A stretch of 64,000 nt of DNA, from NCBI RefSeq assembly GCF_000014565.1, contig NC_008268.1, positions 7,320,501 to 7,384,500 of the forward strand, in the 5' to 3' direction. The stretch comes from Rhodococcus jostii RHA1 (lineage in GTDB: Bacteria; Actinomycetota; Actinomycetes; Mycobacteriales; Mycobacteriaceae). The notes below the pieces were generated by a model. The model was not told the DNA's origin and made no database searches. It saw only the letters and a list, made by a program, of their open reading frames with translations. The position numbers and the translations under genes were made by a program. Positions 9,568-20,250 of this stretch are shown here, in pieces (position 1 is the first letter of the stretch; each line of letters opens with the position of its first letter).

Positions 9568-10712
9568 GGCTTCGCCGGCGCTCGTCGCACACCCGGTGGC
9601 TCGGGGGATTCTCGTACCGGGCCGTCGGGCTCGTCGTCGTTCCCGGACTCCGGCTCGGCCGCATCCGGGCGGGCCCGGTCGCCGACGACCTTGATCGGAC
9701 CGGTGGCGATGCGACGCGTGAGGCTGGTCACCGGACCCGCGGACGGCGAACTCTCGGCCTGCGCGGCGATCCAATCCCGCATCTGGTCGATGCGGGTGGC
9801 ACGGGCGGGCCAGAATTCCTGGACGGTGGCGTTGAACTCGGCGCCGAGCACCACCGCGAACCCCAGGAAGAACGTGAACAGCAGGAACGCGATCGGCGTG
9901 GCCAGCGCCCCGTACGTGTACCCGGTTCCGGCCACCCAGGAGAGGTAGCGGCGCAGGCAGGTGCTCGCGCCGAGGAAGAACACCCCCGCGACGAGCGCGC
10001 CGCCGAGCAGCCGGTGCCAGGGCAGCGACCGGGGGAGCGCCACCTTGTACAGCGTGGTCAGGCCCACGATGAGCAGCAGTCCCACGCCGGGGTAGTAGAA
10101 CGTGTCGACGATCTCCGTCCCGATCGTGCGCCACGCCTCCGGGAGCACCCTGCCGACGAGCGTCGGCCCCAGCGCGACCAGCGGCAGGGTGAACACCGCG
10201 AGGATCAGGAACATCACGTAGAGCAGCAACGCGAACACGCGCTGCCACACCGGGTGCCGCGCCTCCTGCTGGCCATGGGCCTCGACGATCGAGTCCACGA
10301 ACGTGGAAATGGCGGACGAGCCGGCCCACAGGGACAGCAGGAAGCTCAGTGACACGATCTCGGGACGTCCACGTTCGAGTACGTCGCCGACCGTCGGGCG
10401 GATGATCTGTTCGACGACGCTGTCGCTGAACACCGTCCCGCTGAAGTTGATGATCTTCGACTGGATGATGTCGACGGTGTCGGGTCCGAACCATCCGCCG
10501 ACGTAGCCGAGCATTCCGAGGAGCCCCAGCAGGAGCGGAGGCAGCGACAGTGTCTGCCAGAACGCTGCCGTGGCCGCCTTTCCGAAGATCGAATCGTCCC
10601 AGGCCTTGCTCGCTGTGCGACCGATCACGCTCAGTGCGCGACGTAGCGGATGCCACCCGGGCCGGGGTGGGTCACCGCCACTCTGCGGCGTTGTCGGGGG
10701 TGTTTCGGTCAT
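9540..10712 (-). CDS. YihY/BrkB family inner-membrane protein
   Basis: A 390-residue integral membrane protein of the YihY family (Rv2707 position). About six membrane segments are visible between residues 35 and 300, including LPPLLLGLLGMLGYVGGWF and VFALLLYVMFLILAVFTLPL. A hydrophilic, Asp/Glu/Pro-rich cytoplasmic tail of about 80 residues follows. The old label ribonuclease BN for this family is not supported by any nuclease motif. It is divergent from the helicase gene. Confidence 0.88.
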   Translation of the reverse strand: MTETPPTTPQSGGDPPRPGWHPLRRALSVIGRTASKAWDDSIFGKAATAAFWQTLSLPPLLLGLLGMLGYVGGWFGPDTVDIIQSKIINFSGTVFSDSVVEQIIRPTVGDVLERGRPEIVSLSFLLSLWAGSSAISTFVDSIVEAHGQQEARHPVWQRVFALLLYVMFLILAVFTLPLVALGPTLVGRVLPEAWRTIGTEIVDTFYYPGVGLLLIVGLTTLYKVALPRSLPWHRLLGGALVAGVFFLGASTCLRRYLSWVAGTGYTYGALATPIAFLLFTFFLGFAVVLGAEFNATVQEFWPARATRIDQMRDWIAAQAESSPSAGPVTSLTRRIATGPIKVVGDRARPDAAEPESGNDDEPDGPVRESPEPPGVRRAPAKPQSPLRNPS

Positions 10713-10928
10713 GATGTTTCCAGCATCCCTGACGACACGCCCGGTTGCCCACCGCTGCTGTCCTCGTGTCGCGACAAATCTGTCACTATCGGAACTCGCG
10801 AATGCGGTTCGCGTCGGATCCGGGCGCTAGGCTCCTTGACGGACAGCGCCTTCGGGTCTGGACCCGGACATGTCGATCGAATACCGAGGAGTGCGAGCAA
10901 ACAGTGCCATGCCAGCGGAGGGCAGCCC

Positions 10929-12728
10929 GTGAGTGCTGAGACAGTGGGCTCCCAGTCGGCGCCGAGAATGGAAACCGAGGCAGCGCAGATCGTGGGCACC
11001 GAGGCCTACCTCGCACAAACCGAACCTGCCAGACCCGCAGGATCACTGCGCGCCTGGCAGCGTCGTGCGCTGACGAAGTATCTGTCCACCGGACCGCAGG
11101 ACTTCCTCGCGGTCGCGACACCGGGCGCCGGTAAGACCACGTTCGCGCTGCGGGTCGCGTCGGAGTTGCTGCGCGACCGCACCGTCGATCAGGTGACCGT
11201 GGTCGCACCGACCGAGCACCTCAAGCACCAGTGGGCTGAGTCCGCCGCGCGCAACGGCATCGCGCTGGACTCGTACTTCTCGAACTCGACCGGGCAGACG
11301 TCCAGCGACTACCAGGGTGTCGTGGTGACGTACGCGCAAGTCGCCTCGCACCCGTTCAAGCACCGGGTCCGGACCGAGAGCCGGCGCACGCTGGTCATCC
11401 TCGACGAGATCCACCACGGTGGCGACGCGAAGAGCTGGGGTGACGCCATCCGGGAGGCGTTCGGTGACGCCACCCGCCGGCTCGCGCTGACCGGTACGCC
11501 GTTCCGCAGCGACGACAGCGCGATCCCGTTCGTGACGTACGAACCCGATCGCGAGGGTCTGATGCGCTCGAAGGCGGATCACTCCTACGGGTACTCGGAC
11601 GCCCTCGCGGACGGCGTCGTCCGGCCCGTCGTGTTCCTCGCGTACTCCGGCGAGGCACGGTGGCGGAACAACGCGGGCGAGGAGTTCTCCGCGCGACTCG
11701 GCGAGCCCCTCAGCGCCGAACAGACGGCCCGGGCGTGGCGAACGGCCCTGGACCCGTCGGGCGACTGGATTCCCGCGGTCTTGCACGCCGCAGACACCCG
11801 GCTCGGCCAGCTGCGCACGGGCGGCATGCCCGACGCCGGCGGTCTGGTCATCGCCACCGACCAGACCGTGGCCCGTGCGTACGCGCAGACCCTGAAGGCG
11901 GTCACCGGGGAAGACCCGGTCGTGGTGCTCTCCGACGACCCGACGGCGTCCAAGCGGATCGCCGAGTTCGGGGCGAGCACCCAGAAGTGGATGGTCGCCG
12001 TCCGCATGGTGTCGGAAGGCGTCGACGTTCCCCGCCTGGCCGTCGGTGTGTACGCCACCAGCGCGTCCACCCCGCTCTATTTCGCGCAGGCGATCGGGCG
12101 TTTCGTGCGGTCCCGCCGCAAGGGCGAGACCGCGAGCGTGTTCCTCCCGTCGGTTCCGGTGCTGCTCGACCTGGCCAGCCAGCTCGAGGCGCAGCGCGAC
12201 CACGTGCTCGGCAAGCCGCATCGGGAGAAGGACGGCTTCGATGACGATCTTCTCGCCGACGCGAACAAGCAGAAGGACGAGCTCGGCGAGGAGGAGAAGG
12301 CGTTCACCTCGCTCGGCGCGGACGCCGAGCTCGATCAGGTGATCTACGACGGTTCGTCCTTCGGGACGGCCACGTTCTCGGGCTCCGACGAGGAGGCCGA
12401 CTACCTGGGTCTGCCCGGGCTGCTCGACGCCGATCAGATGCGCGCGCTGCTGCGTCAGCGTCAGTCGGAGCAGCTGGACAAGGCGGAACCGGCGCAAGCG
12501 CCCGTGCACACGCCCGTGCCGCAGGTCGCGGACCGGGTGGCTGCCGCCGGACAGCTCGCGCAGCTGCGCCGGGAACTGAACAGTCTCGTCGCGATGCATC
12601 ACCACAGGACGGGCAAGCCGCACGGCACCATCCACGGCGAATTGCGTCGTGTCTGCGGGGGACCGCCCACGGCGATCGCCACCGTCGAGCAGCTCACCGA
12701 GCGGATCTCCACCCTGCGGCAGTGGTGA
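10929..12728 (+). CDS. DEAD/DEAH-box superfamily 2 helicase
   Basis: A 599-residue ATP-dependent helicase-like protein. Walker A is ATPGAGKTT, the DEAH-equivalent is LDEIHHGG, motif III/SAT region LTGTPFRSDD, and motif VI QAIGRFVRSRRKG. The two RecA-like lobes cover residues 45-400; the remainder is a charged C-terminal region with little similarity to named domains. An open frame reaches 93 codons further upstream. I chose the GTG at 10929 because of a GGAGGG seven bases ahead and because the upstream translation is unlike the protein and runs into the yihY promoter region. It resembles the phage/RadD-type restriction-like helicases in outline; the substrate is unknown. Confidence 0.85.
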   Translation: MSAETVGSQSAPRMETEAAQIVGTEAYLAQTEPARPAGSLRAWQRRALTKYLSTGPQDFLAVATPGAGKTTFALRVASELLRDRTVDQVTVVAPTEHLKHQWAESAARNGIALDSYFSNSTGQTSSDYQGVVVTYAQVASHPFKHRVRTESRRTLVILDEIHHGGDAKSWGDAIREAFGDATRRLALTGTPFRSDDSAIPFVTYEPDREGLMRSKADHSYGYSDALADGVVRPVVFLAYSGEARWRNNAGEEFSARLGEPLSAEQTARAWRTALDPSGDWIPAVLHAADTRLGQLRTGGMPDAGGLVIATDQTVARAYAQTLKAVTGEDPVVVLSDDPTASKRIAEFGASTQKWMVAVRMVSEGVDVPRLAVGVYATSASTPLYFAQAIGRFVRSRRKGETASVFLPSVPVLLDLASQLEAQRDHVLGKPHREKDGFDDDLLADANKQKDELGEEEKAFTSLGADAELDQVIYDGSSFGTATFSGSDEEADYLGLPGLLDADQMRALLRQRQSEQLDKAEPAQAPVHTPVPQVADRVAAAGQLAQLRRELNSLVAMHHHRTGKPHGTIHGELRRVCGGPPTAIATVEQLTERISTLRQW

Positions 12729-12754
12729 CCGGCGTCATCCGGTGACTCGAACAC

Positions 12755-12793
12755 AAAGAGACCGGCGAGTGCATCGCACTCGCCGGTCTCTTT
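12755..12793. terminator. Strong bidirectional terminator after the helicase gene
   Basis: A perfect 18-bp inverted repeat with a three-base loop, flanked by A-rich sequence on the left and a short T-rich run on the right. It serves the convergent helicase and DUF7455 genes. Confidence 0.8.
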
Positions 12794-12835
12794 GTTGAAG
12801 AGGTGAGCCTGGGACGGGTCACCCGGGCTGACGTA

Positions 12836-13030
12836 TCAGATTGCAGCTTCGGCTTCGGACACGATCGTGGCGTTCATCTCGCGAAGACGGTCTGCGTGCT
12901 CGTTGGCGTGGTGACCGCAGAAGAGCAACTCTCCTCCGGTCGGAAGAACCGCGCGAACGCGGGCTCCCGCACCGCACCGGTCGCACCGGTCGGCTGCGGT
13001 CAACGGGGGGCTGGTCAGTGTTCCGGGCAT
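12836..13030 (-). CDS. DUF7455 small Cys/His protein
   Basis: A 64-residue protein. CDRCGAGARVRAV and ELLFCGHHANEH give a CxxC plus CxHH arrangement typical of a small zinc-binding fold. It fits the actinobacterial DUF7455 family found near sigA. It has its own promoter region to the right (13031-13290, where I see no other gene) and ends at the strong hairpin. Function unknown. Confidence 0.85.
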   Translation of the reverse strand: MPGTLTSPPLTAADRCDRCGAGARVRAVLPTGGELLFCGHHANEHADRLREMNATIVSEAEAAI

Positions 13031-13290
13031 GACTCCTCCGTACTGGCTTCGACTGATGCCGAGTGCCTGGGGCCTTGGTCCGCCGCGTCGGGGGTGGCGC
13101 GGTGGATCTACTCTGTCAGACGTTTGGGGTTTACGCGTTGTTCCCGTCGGCGTTTCTCAGTGTTGCATCACACACGAAACCCGCCCGAAACGCGCCGTCA
13201 GGGACGTGACGAGCGCAGATGTGAACAGACCGCGCGGTCCGAGTTCGCTGACAGCTGATTCGTTTTCGGGCGTGACGCTAGTCTCACCTT

Positions 13291-13644
13291 GTGAAATCCG
13301 AAGACCAGCTGGTCCACATCTGCAGCCGCGAGGAATGGCGCACCGCCGAACGTGAAGGCAGCCGAGTGCCCGCGACGTTCAGGGCGGACGGTTTCGTGCA
13401 CCTCTCGACGCCGGCCCAGGTGCACCTGCCCGCCAACAGGTTGTTCGCCGGCCGTACGGACCTCGTCCTGCTGAGACTCGACCCCACTGCGCTCGGTGCG
13501 CCGGTGAAGTGGGAGCCGGGTGTGCCGGCCGATCCGGCGTCGATGCTGTTCCCACACCTGTACGGGCCGCTGCCCGTCGCGGCGGTCACCGGGGTCGAGG
13601 AGTATCGCCCCGACGCCGACGGAACGTTCCCGGCCCGGCGCTGA
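13291..13644 (+). CDS. DUF952 domain protein
   Basis: A 117-residue cytoplasmic protein from a GTG start. The core HICSREEWRTAEREG, then DGFVHLSTPAQV and FPHLYGPLPVAAV, is the DUF952 pattern (glutathione S-transferase-like annotation in some databases, without biochemical support that I know of). It is 47 bases ahead of the antiporter regulator and may share its transcript. Function unknown. Confidence 0.88.
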   Translation: MKSEDQLVHICSREEWRTAEREGSRVPATFRADGFVHLSTPAQVHLPANRLFAGRTDLVLLRLDPTALGAPVKWEPGVPADPASMLFPHLYGPLPVAAVTGVEEYRPDADGTFPARR

Positions 13645-13691
13645 TGCGAGCCTTCCGCGGTTGGTCACACCGATCGGTCTACCGTGGAGGC

Positions 13692-14174
13692 ATGAACGTT
13701 GAAGTGACGCCACTACCGGGTATCGGGGTGCGTAAGGACTTCGAACTCGCCGCCGGCCGCCGCATCGGTGTCATCACCCATCGCGACGGTCGCACCGATC
13801 TGATCGTCTCGAAGGCCGACGATCCCGATGCGTGCGCTGCGTCGGTGCCGCTCACCACCGAGGAGGCGGCAGTCCTCAGCAACCTGCTGGGGGCACCGCA
13901 ACTGGTGGCGCAGCTGGAGGAGGAGCACCGGGACCTGCCCGGAATCCGCACCAAGCAGCTGTACATCAAGGAAGACTCCCGGTTCGACGGCCGCCCGCTC
14001 GGCGACACGGCGATGCGCACCCGCACCGGGGTCTCGATCGTCGCGGTCATGCGGGCCGGGCAGGTGTACCCGTCACCGAAGCCTGACTTCCTGCTCACCT
14101 CGGGCGACCTCCTGGTCGCCGTCGGAACCACAGACGGACTGGACGCGTCAGCCAAGCTCCTGGCCAACGGCTGA
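13692..14174 (+). CDS. KhtT-like regulatory subunit of a cation/proton antiporter
   Basis: A 160-residue cytoplasmic protein. The C-terminal half is a TrkA-C (RCK_C) ligand-binding domain: GVSIVAVMRAGQVYPSP and DLLVAVGTTDGL. In the KhtT family this domain gates the partner antiporter in response to a nucleotide ligand such as c-di-AMP; that is family knowledge, not shown here. I chose the ATG at 13692, which has GGAGG just ahead, over an upstream in-frame extension that runs through the DUF952 gene in another frame. The antiporter gene starts seven bases after the stop. Confidence 0.85.
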   Translation: MNVEVTPLPGIGVRKDFELAAGRRIGVITHRDGRTDLIVSKADDPDACAASVPLTTEEAAVLSNLLGAPQLVAQLEEEHRDLPGIRTKQLYIKEDSRFDGRPLGDTAMRTRTGVSIVAVMRAGQVYPSPKPDFLLTSGDLLVAVGTTDGLDASAKLLANG

Positions 14175-14181
14175 CAGACCC

Positions 14182-15354
14182 GTGAACACCACCACGCTCG
14201 CGCTCATCGAACTGGGCGCGGTGTTCTTCGCGCTCGGATTGCTGGGCCGCCTGGCAGCTCAGTTCGGCATGTCGCCGATCCCGTTCTATCTCCTCGGCGG
14301 ACTCTGCTTCGGCAGCGGCGGATTCGTCAACCTGGGCGACATCAGCGAGTTCAGTCACTTGGCGAGCGAGATCGGGGTGGTCCTCCTCCTGCTGTTGCTG
14401 GGGCTGGAATACACCGCGTCGGAACTCGTCACCGGGCTGCGACGGTCGTGGATGGCCGGGGTCGTGGACGCAGTTCTCAATGCCGCGCCCGGAGCGGTCG
14501 TCGCCCTGATGCTGGGGTGGGGGACCACCGGCGCGGTCGTGATGGCCGGCGTCACCTACATCTCGTCGTCGGGCATCATCGCGAAGGTGCTGAGCGACCT
14601 GGGCCGGCTCGGTAACCGTGAAACGCCGGTCGTGCTCTCGATTCTCGTGTTCGAGGACCTCGCGATGGCCGTGTATCTGCCCATTCTGACGGCCCTGCTC
14701 GCCGGCGTCAGTTTCGCCGGTGGACTGGAGGCGGTGGGCATCTCCCTCGTCGTGATCTCGGTCGTCCTCGTGATCGCACTGCGGTACGGCCGCTACGTGT
14801 CCGCCCTGCTGGACAGCCCGGACAGCGAAACCCTGCTCCTGAAACTCCTCGGCGCCGCGCTTCTCGTGGCGGGGATCAGTTCGGCGATGCAGGTGTCGGC
14901 GGCCGTCGGGGCGTTCCTGCTGGGGATCGCGATCTCCGGTACGACCGCCCACAACGCGAGCCGAGTCCTCGAACCGCTCCGCGATCTGTTCGCCGCGATG
15001 TTCTTCGTGGTGTTCGGGCTCAACACCGATCCCCGGGCGATTCCGCCGGTCCTCGGCTGGGCCGCCCTCCTCGCCGTCGTCACCGCGCTGACGAAGATGA
15101 TCACCGGTGCGTGGGCGGCGAAACAACAAGGCGTCGCGCGCCTGGGCCGAGCCCGGGCCGGGGTCGCGCTGATCGCACGCGGCGAGTTCTCGATCGTCAT
15201 CGCGGGCCTGGCGTTGTCGGCGGGAGCCGTGGAGAGCGAACTCGTGGCACTCGCCACCGCGTACGTCCTCCTGATGGCCGTCATCGGCCCGGTGGCGGCA
15301 CGGGTGGTCGAACCGGTGGCGGGTGCCTGGATTCGGGTGCGCACCAGCGCGTAG
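14182..15354 (+). CDS. KhtU/KefB-like K+(Na+)/H+ antiporter membrane subunit
   Basis: A 390-residue CPA2-family antiporter with about 12 hydrophobic segments and no C-terminal TrkA domain; that function is supplied by the preceding gene. Typical family segments are FYLLGGLCFGSGG, LLLLGLEYTASEL and the paired ISSSGIIAKVL and ILVFEDLAMAVYL helices carrying the conserved acidic residue. The GTG at 14182 was chosen because it starts at the first membrane helix; the longer open frame reads through the regulator. Exports K+ or Na+ in exchange for protons (family inference). Confidence 0.88.
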   Translation: MNTTTLALIELGAVFFALGLLGRLAAQFGMSPIPFYLLGGLCFGSGGFVNLGDISEFSHLASEIGVVLLLLLLGLEYTASELVTGLRRSWMAGVVDAVLNAAPGAVVALMLGWGTTGAVVMAGVTYISSSGIIAKVLSDLGRLGNRETPVVLSILVFEDLAMAVYLPILTALLAGVSFAGGLEAVGISLVVISVVLVIALRYGRYVSALLDSPDSETLLLKLLGAALLVAGISSAMQVSAAVGAFLLGIAISGTTAHNASRVLEPLRDLFAAMFFVVFGLNTDPRAIPPVLGWAALLAVVTALTKMITGAWAAKQQGVARLGRARAGVALIARGEFSIVIAGLALSAGAVESELVALATAYVLLMAVIGPVAARVVEPVAGAWIRVRTSA

Positions 15355-15369
15355 CGAGACCCAGACGAC

Positions 15370-15404
15370 GATGCCCCCGGACTCGCTCGGAGTCCGGGGG
15401 CATC
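15370..15404. terminator. Hairpin between the antiporter gene and sigA
   Basis: A perfect 15-bp inverted repeat with a five-base loop between two convergent genes; no T-tract. Likely bidirectional. Confidence 0.65.
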
Positions 15405-15416
15405 GAGGTGTGTACG

Positions 15417-16790
<1,374 letters not shown>

Positions 16791-16911
16791 GTACGCCCTT
16801 TCGTGACGGTGTCGTGCGGCGTCACGCCAGAGTGGTCATCCGGCGGAGAGGTCTACTGGTTTCGCCGGCGCGCAGCCGGGCTCTTCCATTGTAACGACCC
16901 ATCCGAATTAG

Positions 16912-17664
16912 TTACGGAGCGATGCCCGTTTCCACTGCGAGCGCAGCACCGACGATGCCCGCCGTATTCAGCAGCGCAGCAGGTACGACGGGTGTCCTGT
17001 TGGTCAGATGCGGGATCCACTTCTCGTTCTTCCGGCTGATTCCGCCGCCGGCGATGAACAGGTCCGGACACATGAGGTTCTCGAACCGGGTGAGGACACG
17101 GCTCACTTCGCCGGCCCATTCCTTGTACGACAGGTCCTTCTTCTCCTTGACCGAGGACGCCGCCCGGTGCTCGGCTTCCTTGCCGTCCACCTCCATGTGC
17201 CCGAACTCGGTGTTGGGAAGCAGGACGCCGTCGTGGAGGATCGCCGAGCCGATACCGGTGCCGAACGTGAGGAGGATGACGACCCCTTTCGCGTCCTTGC
17301 CTGCGCCGAGCGCGTCCTCGGCGATCCCCGCCGCATCCGCGTCGTTGAGGACGGTGACGAGCCGGCCGCCGAGCGCGTCGGAGAACAGCTTGCGGGCGTC
17401 CGTCCCGATCCACTTCTTGTCGATGTTGGCGGCGGATCGTGCCACACCGCCGGTGACGACGCTCGGCAGGGTGATACCGACCGGTCCGTCCCATTCTGCT
17501 CGGCGGATGATCTCGGCGACGGTCTCTGCGACCGCCTCCGGAGTGGACGGCTGGGGAGTGAGGAGTTTGATGCGGTCCCCGACCAGCTGGCCCGTCTCGA
17601 GATCTACGACGCCACCCTTGACGCCACTGCCTCCGACGTCGACACCGAACCCCGTTTTGGTCAT
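16912..17664 (-). CDS. ppgK: Polyphosphate glucokinase
   Basis: A 250-residue ROK-family kinase that phosphorylates glucose with polyphosphate or ATP in the cytoplasm. The N-terminal phosphate loop is [12 protein letters not shown], the catalytic Asp is in VLNDADAAG, and the second glycine loop [11 protein letters not shown] follows. The segment rich in Lys ([11 protein letters not shown]) is typical of PpgK and contributes to polyphosphate binding. Same place and strand as Rv2702, upstream of sigA and divergent from suhB. Confidence 0.95.
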   Translation of the reverse strand: MTKTGFGVDVGGSGVKGGVVDLETGQLVGDRIKLLTPQPSTPEAVAETVAEIIRRAEWDGPVGITLPSVVTGGVARSAANIDKKWIGTDARKLFSDALGGRLVTVLNDADAAGIAEDALGAGKDAKGVVILLTFGTGIGSAILHDGVLLPNTEFGHMEVDGKEAEHRAASSVKEKKDLSYKEWAGEVSRVLTRFENLMCPDLFIAGGGISRKNEKWIPHLTNRTPVVPAALLNTAGIVGAALAVETGIAP

Positions 17665-17820
17665 GGCGTGTGCTCCTTCGTGTCGACGACGACGTGTTCT
17701 CCAGCGCTCTTCTGCTGCTCGTCACACTAGTGTGTCGACGTGTGTTCGGTGGGTGATGACACCAGTTGTGCGAAACGTCAGCGGTGGTGTGAGGCAGCGA
17801 AAGTGTGTTCCGATGGGTGG

Positions 17821-18723
17821 GTGCACGTACCCCAGAGTTCAGAGTCCGCGCCAGGCCACGTCGGCACCGACCCCAGGCGACTACTCGAGGTCGCCGTGGC
17901 GGTGGCCGAGGAAGCCGCCGCCCACGTCCGGGCGCGACGGCCCGAGGTCTTCGGAATCGTCGGGAAGCTAGCGGGATCCGGCGATTCCGTCGCATCGAAG
18001 AGCACCCCGACCGACCCGGTCACGGTGGTCGACACCGAGAGCGAGCAGGTCATCCGCGACCGGCTCGCGGAGCTTCGCCCCGACGACGCGATCCTCGGCG
18101 AAGAAGGTGGGGGAGAGGAGGATTCCGTCGCCGAGGTGAGGTGGATCGTGGATCCGATCGACGGCACCGTGAACTTTCTGTACGGCGTCCCCGCGTACGC
18201 GGTCTCCGTGGCGGCCCAGATCGACGGGGTGTCCGTCGCCGGGGCCGTGGTCGACGTGGCGGCCCGATCGACCTACGCGGCGGCACGCGGCGGCGGGGCC
18301 ACCCTCACCGACGCGGACGGGCGGGTGAGCGACCTCCGGTGCAACCCGGTCACCGACGTGTCGATGGCGTTGCTCGCCACCGGCTTCGGGTACGGCGCGG
18401 CGCGGCGCAAGGCGCAGGGCGCCCTCATCGCGGACATCCTGCCGAGGGTGCGGGACATCCGCCGGATCGGCTCGGCGGCCCTCGACCTGTGCATGGTCGC
18501 GGCCGGCCGTGTCGACGCGCATTTCGAACACGGGCTGAGCCCGTGGGACTGGGCCGCGGGATCGCTGATCGCGACCGAGGCGGGGGCCCGCGTGCGAATC
18601 CCTTCCCCGCAGACGTCGAGTGCGGACGGCGATGTGGTGGTGGCCGCGGCCCCCGGCATCGCCGACGCGCTGGACGCGCTGTTCGCCGAGATCGGGGTGG
18701 ACGCCCCGATCCCGGAAGGGTGA
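17821..18723 (+). CDS. suhB: Inositol-1-monophosphatase family protein SuhB
   Basis: A 300-residue Mg-dependent phosphatase that makes free myo-inositol for phosphatidylinositol and mycothiol. The metal site is LGEEGGGEE plus [12 protein letters not shown], and the C-terminal [14 protein letters not shown] holds the last Asp. The frame is open 27 codons further upstream, but I prefer the GTG at 17821, which matches the start region of M. tuberculosis SuhB. Evidence for this choice is moderate, since only a weak GGGTGG precedes it. Seven bases separate its stop from the convergent cei stop. Confidence 0.92.
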   Translation: MHVPQSSESAPGHVGTDPRRLLEVAVAVAEEAAAHVRARRPEVFGIVGKLAGSGDSVASKSTPTDPVTVVDTESEQVIRDRLAELRPDDAILGEEGGGEEDSVAEVRWIVDPIDGTVNFLYGVPAYAVSVAAQIDGVSVAGAVVDVAARSTYAAARGGGATLTDADGRVSDLRCNPVTDVSMALLATGFGYGAARRKAQGALIADILPRVRDIRRIGSAALDLCMVAAGRVDAHFEHGLSPWDWAAGSLIATEAGARVRIPSPQTSSADGDVVVAAAPGIADALDALFAEIGVDAPIPEG

Positions 18724-18730
18724 CCGCCGG

Positions 18731-19420
18731 TCAGCAGCGGGCGGTGCGCGCCGCCTTCAGCAGGTCGATGTCGAGGGGGGCGGGCTGGCTTCCGGGCGGC
18801 GGATCCTTCAGGGACCGCAGGACCTCTTCGGCGTCCGTGTTCGGCGAGATCTTGCGGAAGTAGGTGCCGAGGGCGAGGTCGACCGTGTCGTCGGTGCGGG
18901 TGTCCTGGATGAGTTCGGCGCACGGGGCCACCAGCCAGAGCGCGCTGGCGGCGGCGGTGCCGTTGGGACCGAACCGCAGCTGCCCCTGGCACTGCATGTT
19001 CTGGTCGACGTAGACCGGGTCGTTGCCCGCCTGGACGTCGGGTGCGCTCGCGAATCCGTAGTCGCTGAGCTGTGCGGCGACCTGCGCAGCCTGGCCGTGC
19101 TCGCCGTTGGCGTTGAACACGCGCACCTTCGTGGCGGACAGCGCGGCAGGCTCCACGTCCCGCAGGGTCGAACCGTCGACCTTCTCGCCCAGCGCCTGCT
19201 GCGGCGGGGCGGCGGGGTCGAGGGGTTGCGCGGCCGGCTGCGGAGGGTTGCAGTCGACGGTGGTGGCCAGATCCTCGTCGTCGCCGAGGACGCCGGCCCA
19301 CACGACGGCGCCGAGCAGGGCGAGGACCGCGAACACCACGAGGATCGGCATCGCCCGCCGCCGCCGGAACGGACGACCCTTGTCGTCGAGCGGGCTGCCT
19401 TCGGTGATCAGTGAAACCAC
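18731..19420 (-). CDS. cei: Cell envelope integrity protein Cei (LytR C-terminal domain)
   Basis: A 229-residue membrane-anchored protein, Rv2700 counterpart. A basic cytoplasmic tail (GRPFRRRRAMP) precedes one membrane helix (ILVVFAVLALLGAVVWAGVL). A Pro/Gln-rich linker and an extracytoplasmic LytR_C-like domain follow, the latter with VRVFNANGEHGQAAQVAAQL. In mycobacteria Cei supports envelope integrity. Cys at 57, 144, 167 and 229 by eye could form disulfides in the exported part. Convergent with suhB. Confidence 0.9.
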   Translation of the reverse strand: MVSLITEGSPLDDKGRPFRRRRAMPILVVFAVLALLGAVVWAGVLGDDEDLATTVDCNPPQPAAQPLDPAAPPQQALGEKVDGSTLRDVEPAALSATKVRVFNANGEHGQAAQVAAQLSDYGFASAPDVQAGNDPVYVDQNMQCQGQLRFGPNGTAAASALWLVAPCAELIQDTRTDDTVDLALGTYFRKISPNTDAEEVLRSLKDPPPGSQPAPLDIDLLKAARTARC

Positions 19421-19901
19421 AGTGTGCCTCGACCTCTCCTACGAAACTGCGCTTCGTACGTTGCACCCGTACAACGCACCGATACAGGGCCCGGCCACAC
19501 GTCGTGGCGCAGGTTCGGCACCTACCTTAGATCCCAGGCACGTCATAACCCCGAACCCGTCCCCGTTGTGGAATGTCACAGCTTGCTGTGGTGTTGGTGA
19601 CGATTAGCAGACAATTTGCGCGATCGGTCGCTTCGGTTACGACTTTTGTACTTCCTTCGGCTACTGTCTGGCGGCCCCAGTCGTTCAAAGCGTGCAGAAC
19701 GAGGGTCGGCAGAAGATGACAAAAGAGGCGTAGATCATGTTTCCGGAGCCTGGTTCCGGGCACGAACCCATCCGCTGCAGCGTTGTGCAGCCGCAGGGTG
19801 TGATCTGCGCCGAGGCGGTTTTCGTGTGGACGGTCGACCGGCAATCGGTTCGACGTACCGCACGGGCCGGGATACACCGAAGAGGATGAGGGGAAGGCGA
19901 C
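19421..19901. other. 481-bp intergenic region between cei and the DUF4193 gene
   Basis: The longest gene-free stretch in the window, lying between two divergent genes. It is less GC-rich than its surroundings around 19590-19760. A short perfect palindrome with a TT loop (CACAGCTTGCTGTG) lies at 19577-19590. A possible plus-strand promoter is TTGCGC (19616-19621) with TACGAC (19638-19643), 16 bases apart. If used, the DUF4193 mRNA would have a leader of about 250 bases. I see no convincing small gene or known riboswitch. Confidence 0.4.
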
Positions 19902-20204
19902 ATGGCAACTGACTACGACGCACCGCGGCGAACAGAGTCCGACGAGGTTTCGGAGGATTCGCTGGAGGAACTGAAGGCGCGACGCAACGAGGCTCAGTCG
20001 GCTGTCGTCGACGTCGACGAGTCCGACACCGCGGAATCGTTCGAACTGCCCGGCGCGGATCTGTCCGGTGAAGAGCTCTCGGTGCGGGTCGTGCCGAAGC
20101 AGGCCGACGAGTTCACGTGTTCGAGCTGTTTCCTGGTGCACCACCGCAGCCGGCTCGCCAGCGACGCGGGCGGAGTGCTGGTGTGCAGGGACTGCGCGGC
20201 CTGA
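19902..20204 (+). CDS. DUF4193 family protein
   Basis: A 100-residue cytoplasmic protein, Rv2699c counterpart. A very acidic N-terminal half (many Asp/Glu, one RRN patch) leads to a small C-terminal zinc-ribbon-like unit, FTCSSCFLVHHRSRLA and LVCRDCAA, with two CxxC pairs. The ATG has AAGG seven bases ahead. The family is highly conserved in Actinobacteria next to dut and sigA but has no established role. A long leader may precede it. Confidence 0.9.
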   Translation: MATDYDAPRRTESDEVSEDSLEELKARRNEAQSAVVDVDESDTAESFELPGADLSGEELSVRVVPKQADEFTCSSCFLVHHRSRLASDAGGVLVCRDCAA

Positions 20205-20224
20205 GCGGCGGCGAGTACGAGAGG

Positions 20225-20249
20225 CGGACGGTGGGAGGCCCACCGTCCG
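20225..20249. terminator. Hairpin between DUF4193 and DUF3093 genes
   Basis: A perfect 11-bp inverted repeat with a three-base loop between two convergent stops. Its right arm ends one base before the DUF3093 stop codon. Likely ends the DUF4193 transcript. Confidence 0.6.
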
Positions 20250-20250
20250 A

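Noticed and set aside
9540..10712. Ribonuclease BN label for the YihY protein
   Set aside because: A historical misannotation; the protein is a polytopic membrane protein without nuclease residues.
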